The position numbers and the translations under genes were made by a program. From Glutinoglossum americanum (lineage: Eukaryota > Ascomycota > Geoglossomycetes > Geoglossales > Geoglossaceae), in contig JAGHQL010000038.1 of assembly GCA_020080175.1 (NCBI GenBank), positions 1 through 64,000 on the forward strand: 64,000 nt of DNA. The letters run 5' to 3'. Positions 57,878-64,000 of this stretch are shown piece after piece. The notes under the pieces were generated by a model. It made no database searches and was not told the DNA's origin. It saw only the letters and a program-made list of their open reading frames with translations. Positions within the stretch are counted from its first letter, which is position 1. The number at the start of each line of letters is the position of its first letter.

Positions 57878-60800
57878 ATGGCAGAGCCAGTCACCTCCAT
57901 CATCGGTCTTGTCAGCGCCTCCGTCAGCCTCGCTGAGAAGATTTACCTATATGTCTCCTCTGCTGCTAATGCGCCGAGGCATGCGAGGGACTTTGCGGCC
58001 GAGGTAAATGCCGCTGCAGGAGCCTTGGATATGCTGAGGGCGCACCTTCAACGTGAGAGGAGCAATGCCTTTGAGAGAACATCTGTTCTATTCTTTGCGG
58101 CCAATGGCTGCAAGCAGCAGCTCGAGGATATCTTTAGGAAACTCGAGCCGTTAACGAGGAGCGGGGCTTCGCGTTCCGCCGAGAGGTTTAGATGGCCACT
58201 ACGCGAGTCCGATACAAGACACGCGGTAGAGTCCTTGCAACGTTATGTTCAAGTATTCGCCTTTGTTTACAACCTCGATGGCCTGTAAGTGCAGCAATAT
58301 CAGTATCTCTCTATTTTCTATACGCCATATTAGATAGGTCTCATGTGTTAATCGGACTGCTGTGATGCAATATCCCCCTTTACCGCGGAGGTTACCCTTA
58401 GGAAAAGCAACATTCGCACGTTCAAGGAGCGTTTGGCGTTGAAATGGTGGCGATAACGCACCACTGCATACTAGCCACAGAAAGACGGTTCTGAGGGCTA
58501 ATATTTGGTTCTTCATTTGGGTGTTTAGATATATAAGCTAACTTCCGTGCTACAGCTCAATCGTGTCGACCAGTCAGAGCGATGCGATTGCTCAATTACA
58601 GCGCAGGCTGGACGGGTTGGCTGAACAGCCGAATGACATCCGTCACCAACTTAGCGAGATCTTACGCACTGTGCAGACCCTGCCATATTTGGCTGACTCT
58701 GCTACAGCAGATGAATTGCTCCAACTGGGGCAAAGGTTTGAGAAATTTGTTGTCGGTATGTCTACAAACTTTGGCATTGGTTCGAGCTAGGTGCTAATTA
58801 ATTGCAGATGAAAAGATGTCTAGATTGCTAAGTAATTTATCATCTTTGTCATTTGGTGAAAAGCACCGAGATCTCCAGCTACGACGAATGGAAGGACTTG
58901 GACAGTGGCTTCTCCGAATGGATCAATTCACATCGTGGTGCGAGGGATCTCTGGGGAAAAGTACGCTCTGGTGTCATGGCGCTCCGGGAGCCGGGAAGAC
59001 CTTCCTTACGTGAGCTAATCTTGCTTCTCTCATTCCTAATATATGTTCATGCCATTCAGATCTGTTGTTATCGATTACTTGCAAAAGCGGATTTCCCAGA
59101 CGGCTGGAGCCCCCAGGGTGCTCTACTTCTACTTCGACTACAAGCAGCAGTCGGAACAAACGCCGTTCAAGGTTTTGACGTCTCTACTCCGCCAGCTCCT
59201 CTCGACATATTCTAGTATCCCTAAAACTGCCTGGAAATTATACGAAGAAGTTGAGAACAAGAGATGCCTTCCGGATTGGGAGACGCTTGTTACGATATTC
59301 CTCGGGATCTGCTCCGCCTCAGACGAAGTCTTCCTTGTCCTTGACGCCTTAGATGAGTGCGATGAGAATCTGAACCGAGGTCCAATTCTATGGTTGCTTA
59401 GGTGTTTGATGCGACACTCAGTTCGAATCTTCATTACCAGCCGGCCGCACCCCCCAGATGTTAAAGAAGCATTCGCCGAATGCCCTCAAATCACGATTGA
59501 GGCGGCGGAATCCGATGTCCGAGCGTTTCTGCATGCGAAAATCGCTGAATCTAGTCGAATGGCTCGTATTATCGACGACATCCTCTGCAAGGAGATCGTC
59601 CAAACCATAGTCGAGAAAGCTCAGGGAATGTAGGGCCTCCCATACCCTAGGGTTAGTTTGGTTCCTGGCACTGACAGTTACTAAGTTCCTCGTACCAGCC
59701 TTGCAAATCGGAAATATCCTCAGCCAAACTAGTGAGGATGAGGTTCGAGATGCCCTTCACGCACTGCCGTCGGGGTTGATGGCGAATTTGGACCTGACAA
59801 TGGAGCGCATTAGAACACAAGACAGCCAAAGCAGTTCGAGGGCCCAACTAGCGCTTCGTACGCTTATGTGGCTGTCGCATGTGAGAAGACCTCTGACTGT
59901 CGATGAATTACGCCACGCTCTCAGCATCACAACAGAGACATCCTGTCTAAATCCAAAAAAGTTCACTCAGGCAGAGTTGCTTACGGAATCCTGTCTGGGT
60001 CTAGTTACTATCGACGATGAAACCTCAACAGTCCGCTTAGTACATTTGTCAGTGAGCGAATACTTGCAGGAACGTCGAGAAACCCTGTTCCCTGCTGCAC
60101 ACGGCAAACTGGCAATCCATTGCCTTGTATATCTCTTGCTCCAAGACTTGCAGGGCTCGCCGCCATCCACAAAAGTGGAACTGGATACGCTGCTATCGAC
60201 ATACTCTTTCCTCGACTACGCTAGCTACTTCTGGGGCGAACATGCCGCTCTATGTTTTGATGCCGAAGTTGAGAAATACACGCACAAACTCCTTGCCCAC
60301 AAACACAACCTCGAGTTATGGAGCCTGACCAATCGGGTAAAAGACTCCTGGTCGTTATGGTGGTTAGCCAGCGGGTTTCCCTATGATATCGTTCGCGACA
60401 CGTCCGCTCTCCATGTCGCTGCAAGGTTTGGGATCAAAAAGCTTGCCGAAGATTCTTTGAACTTGCCTAGCCCAGATCCGAACCCCCAGGATTCCCTAGG
60501 CCGAACTCCTCTCATGTTAGCCGCCGCCTTTGGTGGGAGCGGAGTCCTGAATTGCTGGTATCAACGGCCGATATCGACGTCAACCTGACCGATTCTGATG
60601 GAAACACCGCACTTAGCCATGCTATCATCCATGATCGGCTTGAGAGTGTTCAGTTACTCCTTTCATGCCCAGATATTGATGTAAACCTAGGATACCTTTT
60701 GGCATGTGCCAGTGGGGATTACCCCTCTTCGAACGGCGGGAGTTTCCACTCCAGGCACAAGGAGCAAATAACGGCATTGCTCCTATCACGCCCAGATTTC

Positions 60801-62363
60801 GACGTGAACGTCCTGAATCCTTCAGGCGCTGCAGCTTGGCAGTTAGCCGTGATAGATCTCGATTTTGGCATGCTTCAGCTTTTGCTGACACGAAAGGATC
60901 TTGACCCCTCTTCAACGGAGAGCCGATGTTTATATTCATTGTGGGATATCTGCCTCAATCTCTCCAACAGCTATATAACGACCGTGGAGGGGTTACTAAA
61001 TGTTGTGCTAATACTCCGAACGCTCGACCAAGATCATCGATTCTCCATGGATGATTTTGATTTACTGCGCTTCACACACTACATCCTCTACTATGCGTTT
61101 TCTGATGCTGGCATTCAGAAGAGCGGCTGTTGCAAAATTGGCGAATATAAAGTATACGGAACTACCTCTGAGTTCAGAGAAAAGCTTCGAGCATTGCTGG
61201 AATCGCATGGATGCACACTCTCCATGAAAGATTCTAAAGGACGTACCTACCTACATTGTGCTTCGTACTTGGGACTGGAAGAATTCGGTCGATACTTGAT
61301 TGGGCAAGGCGCGGATGTCAATTCCCGTGATAAGGCCGGGTCGACTCCCTTGCACACTGCCGTCCGCGAGGGCCAAAATCTCTTGGTACAGCTGCTATTG
61401 GATCATGGAGCCGATGTATGCGCACTCGATAACGACGGGACTTCCATTATGCATGTAGCTGCAAATTTGGAAGAGGCCATCCCAATTATTACGACTCTTC
61501 TCGATCACGGAGCAACCATCAACCCTGTTAATTCGTTTGGGGAGACTCCTCTACATGATGCCGTTTTCAGAACTAACTTAAAAACTTGTCGATTCCTTCT
61601 CGAAAATGGAACAGATCCAAATAAGTGTTCGACTATTGGGACACCTTTACACATTGCTTCGCACCTAATGAACGAGAAATTAATTCTCCTTATTTTTTCC
61701 TACTCTGCCGATCCGAATATCTTGGATTGCTATGGCCGCAGTAGTTTAGACCACATTGCAGGTTTTAGCCCTGTTTCGGAAATTCTTAGCTCGCGGATGG
61801 TCTCATATGAGCCAACACCACCTGACGTAACAACTCGTCACCTTTTGCGGTGCCTGAGAGAAAGAATTGAGCTCATGGTCGGAAAGCCAGACAGGCAGTC
61901 TGAATTTACCTTCCGGCTCGGAAAACAACTCCTCTTTATAGGTGATGAGATGTCTGCTCGCGTCGCATTCGAGAGAGAATTTTATATAGAGGAGCAACCG
62001 CATTCGGAGCCAAGGATAAACCGCCGGGATTCCTGCGAGGCTTGTCCGTGTACTACGGGACTCTTTTACTTTTGCAAACGCTGCGCTTTTGGGATTTTCT
62101 GTGCAAAGTGCATAAAGGAACGTCCCGAGGAAAAGGATCCCTGTCGAGGTCATGAATATCTCGAGGTTCCCGGCAGGGGATGGAGAAATCTCCCAAGGGG
62201 GGTCGTCAACGAGCAGGGTCAGAGCTTTGAGGAGTGGTTGAAGGATCTCCAGAAGAAATACAGCTCTAACCAAGGCGAATCTGCTCTCACACATTCTACT
62301 ATGAAAACACCCTCGCTCGTGCACGATCGGACGCACCGGCAGTCAGCAGCAAACGCCATATAG
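57878..62363 (+). CDS. NACHT-ankyrin-ZZ STAND gene with two apparent frame breaks
   Basis: Exons 57878-58284, 58556-58755, 58808-59009, 59060 to about 59629, about 59686-60545 and 60546-62363. The N-terminal domain (EPVTSIIGLVSASVSLAEKIY) is the alpha-helical type that often precedes fungal NACHT domains. The P-loop reads HGAPGAGKTFLT and Walker B VFLVLDALDECDE; VRLVHLSVSEYL ends the NTPase part. Ankyrin repeats follow (GSTPLHTAVREGQNLL, GETPLHDAVFRTNLK). A ZZ-like finger closes it (CEACPCTTGLFYFCKRCAFGIFCAKC ... RGHEYL). Two places do not join in frame: the exon 4/5 junction, where the donor seems one G short (GGAAT|GTAGGG leading to FLVPALQI), and about 60545, where GSGVL continues as ELLVSTADID one base off. 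One-base assembly errors or early pseudogenisation both fit. The first intron (271 nt) is unusually long here. Confidence 0.85.
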
Positions 62364-64000
62364 CCATTTCCCCGGATTTCTCTCAGAAAATAATAAATAA
62401 CTACGCGGGGACATCATGCATATGCCTTCCAATTTATCAATTTATGGCCGTCCGTCTACCGTACGGTCATCGGGGGGCGACAGCAAAATCGCCAGACAAA
62501 AGGAAACCCTCACGAGCAAAAGGCTGCCATCGGATTCGACGCGAAAACGAAAACGAACCTATTGACCAGATTTCACTCGAACTATTCGGATATATTATTG
62601 GAGTTTAGGTTATGCTCACGCGGAGGACCGCGTAGATGCTTAAGCAGCGGGCCGGCAGGTAGAAAAGTAGTCAACCGATTGTGTATTAAAGATGCCCGCG
62701 GTATGAAGTACAGAGTATAACCAATATATATTGGACAATGCAGCACCGAGCCCCTCATGTAATATTCTATCAACACTGAGTCAGTGATAATACTGACAAC
62801 ACAAGCTCCTACCGTTCATCAAACGTGTTGGCATTCCACGAGACTCGCGACATAAGCCACGCTGTTTTGGAGCCCGGTCATGCGAATGCCTAAGCTCGAA
62901 TAAGCAGTCAATTGCCACTAATTGCCCAAAACAAGTTTAAACCATATCCCTAGTCTTAAACTTATTCTGTCTTCGGCGGCCCACTAAGAGCCGAACGAGC
63001 TTTAAGCCCAAATTGACCTGTAATAGGCCTGGCCACCCCTCGGTGCAGGGCATAAATTTTGTTCGATGGCTAACGCCCCGCACCTCCGCAGGACCCCACC
63101 ACCTCTACCAGCGCTAAAGCGGCATCCCCTCACGAAAGGGACCCACAGCGGTCCGCCGGTTTAGGATAACCCCGACGAGCTGCCTCCAGGGGGCCGACGC
63201 CTATCACAGGCCAATCTAAGCTTGAAAAAAAAAACACAAACACCAGGCCATGGAGTTCCAAGACAGACTCGACGCGAAAATCCCGACGGGGTCGACTCCG
63301 CGAGTTTGTATCAGCGCCAGACTTCTCGACCCCGCGTCTCTCCCCGCCGCTTTAGACGCGGGGTCGCGCCTCCAGCGAATGCGGGAAAGCCGCCAAGGCG
63401 CGCGTTGCCCTCCCGATGCCCAGTCCCTCTCGAGTCGTCCCCAGGTTAGCCTCTACCCCACAGCCCGTCCATGCCTGGTTGCGCTCGGCGGCGGCATCCG
63501 ATCGAGGCTGAGGCCGCCCCGCCCTCCACGTATCGACCCCGCCCAGGGTTTTCCCCGGACGCGCTCTCTTTGGGCTTCGGTTTATCGGGGGAAACGGCGG
63601 GGCGTCCCGGTTCCAATCCCGTGTGGACACATTGCGCTTTAATATGGCTCTTGCTTTTCTCTTCATTGGTTTCTTCGAGAGGGGTTTTTCTGCGTCTTTT
63701 TTTTTTTTTTTGGTTCCGGTTGCGGCCGAACTAGCGGTATCTCTTTTTCTGCTAGTTCTGACTTGACGGAGGAAAAAAAGGTGAAAGCTCCAGAGAGGCA
63801 GTGGGGGTTTGGAGTTTGGAAATGTTAACTTTTCTCCCTGAGGTGGACTCCGGAGGGTAGATGTGCCCGTTGTCTTGCCCGGCTTGTAAGCGTTTGACGT
63901 TGCACACTTGTTTATAAGGGATGGAAGATCTCCCAAAATTCCCTATTGACAACTGTCTTTCGAATGGCTCCAACACCCCATCTTAAGTTTAGTGCATTCC
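62364..64000. other. Gene-poor end of the window
   Basis: No supported gene. A perfect 10-base palindrome (ACCGTACGGT) lies near 62460, a poly-T run near 63697-63712, and the part 63240-63620 is strongly GC-rich. Open frames there (63250-63642 plus, 63936-63352 minus) have biased composition and no motif. Confidence 0.45.

Noticed and set aside
62455-62470. Perfect palindrome ACCGTACGGT as a possible transposon end
   Set aside because: No second copy or target duplication found nearby.
63250-63642. 130-codon plus-strand frame starting MEFQDRLDAK
   Set aside because: GC-rich region where long frames arise by chance on both strands; no family resemblance.
63352-63936. 194-codon minus-strand frame at the window end
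   Set aside because: Composition follows GC-rich DNA and a poly-A/T run; no motif, no splice continuation and Lys-rich stretches caused by the homopolymer.

Overview
The window is nuclear DNA of a filamentous ascomycete (Pezizomycotina). The signs are many short spliceosomal introns (mostly 42-90 nt, with CTAAC or CTGAC branch points), a fungal chitin synthase, a DUF3425-type bZIP tail, and gene families largely confined to filamentous fungi: NACHT/ankyrin STAND proteins, ankyrin-CorA fusions, HeLo-pseudokinase proteins, a fungal PD-(D/E)XK nuclease-like protein and an SNF2-RING ATPase. The genus cannot be fixed. I saw no rRNA, tRNA or CRISPR. Splice sites were assigned by hand from GT-AG signals, reading-frame phase and family resemblance, and no database search was run.

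Layout. 1-13 kb: tail of a bZIP gene (1-536), a CorA-like transporter (1740-3841, minus), a Cys-rich one-TM surface protein (5091-6077, minus) with a decayed paralogue on the other strand (8084-8604), a polytopic membrane protein (9033-10319, minus) and a gene relic (11728-12258). 13-29 kb: ankyrin-CorA fusion (13650-17558), NACHT-C2H2-ankyrin STAND protein (18132-21981, minus), SNF2-RING ATPase (23121-26776) and PD-(D/E)XK nuclease-like protein (27546-29056, minus). 30-36.5 kb: a broken six-repeat gene (30706-31764), a BTB protein (32729-33755, minus) and a zinc-cluster protein (34720-36488) with a decayed N-terminal part upstream. 36.7-46.4 kb: ankyrin protein (36690-39521, minus), head-to-head with a kinase-ankyrin fusion (39919-44145), which is tail-to-tail with a HeLo-like/pseudokinase gene (44621-46422, minus). 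47-54 kb: permuted papain-fold membrane protein (47431-48693, minus), four-TM protein (48905-49813) and class I/II-type chitin synthase (50853-54011, minus). 54-64 kb: a Tc1/mariner-like mini-element (about 54811-55214), a small secreted six-cysteine protein (55571-56128, minus), a NACHT-ankyrin-ZZ gene with two apparent frame breaks (57878-62363) and a gene-poor end.

How the genes fit together. At least six neighbours share the modular logic of fungal non-self recognition proteins: ligand-facing ankyrin arrays joined to a NACHT NTPase, a kinase, a CorA-like membrane module or a zinc finger, with a HeLo-type effector-like gene among them. Several related sequences are decaying beside intact ones, as expected of birth-and-death gene families, and some of the damage looks like C-to-T change at CpA (RIP-like). 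Cell-wall, surface and secreted proteins lie between them. That this is one functional recognition/response neighbourhood is inference; the domain content is read directly.
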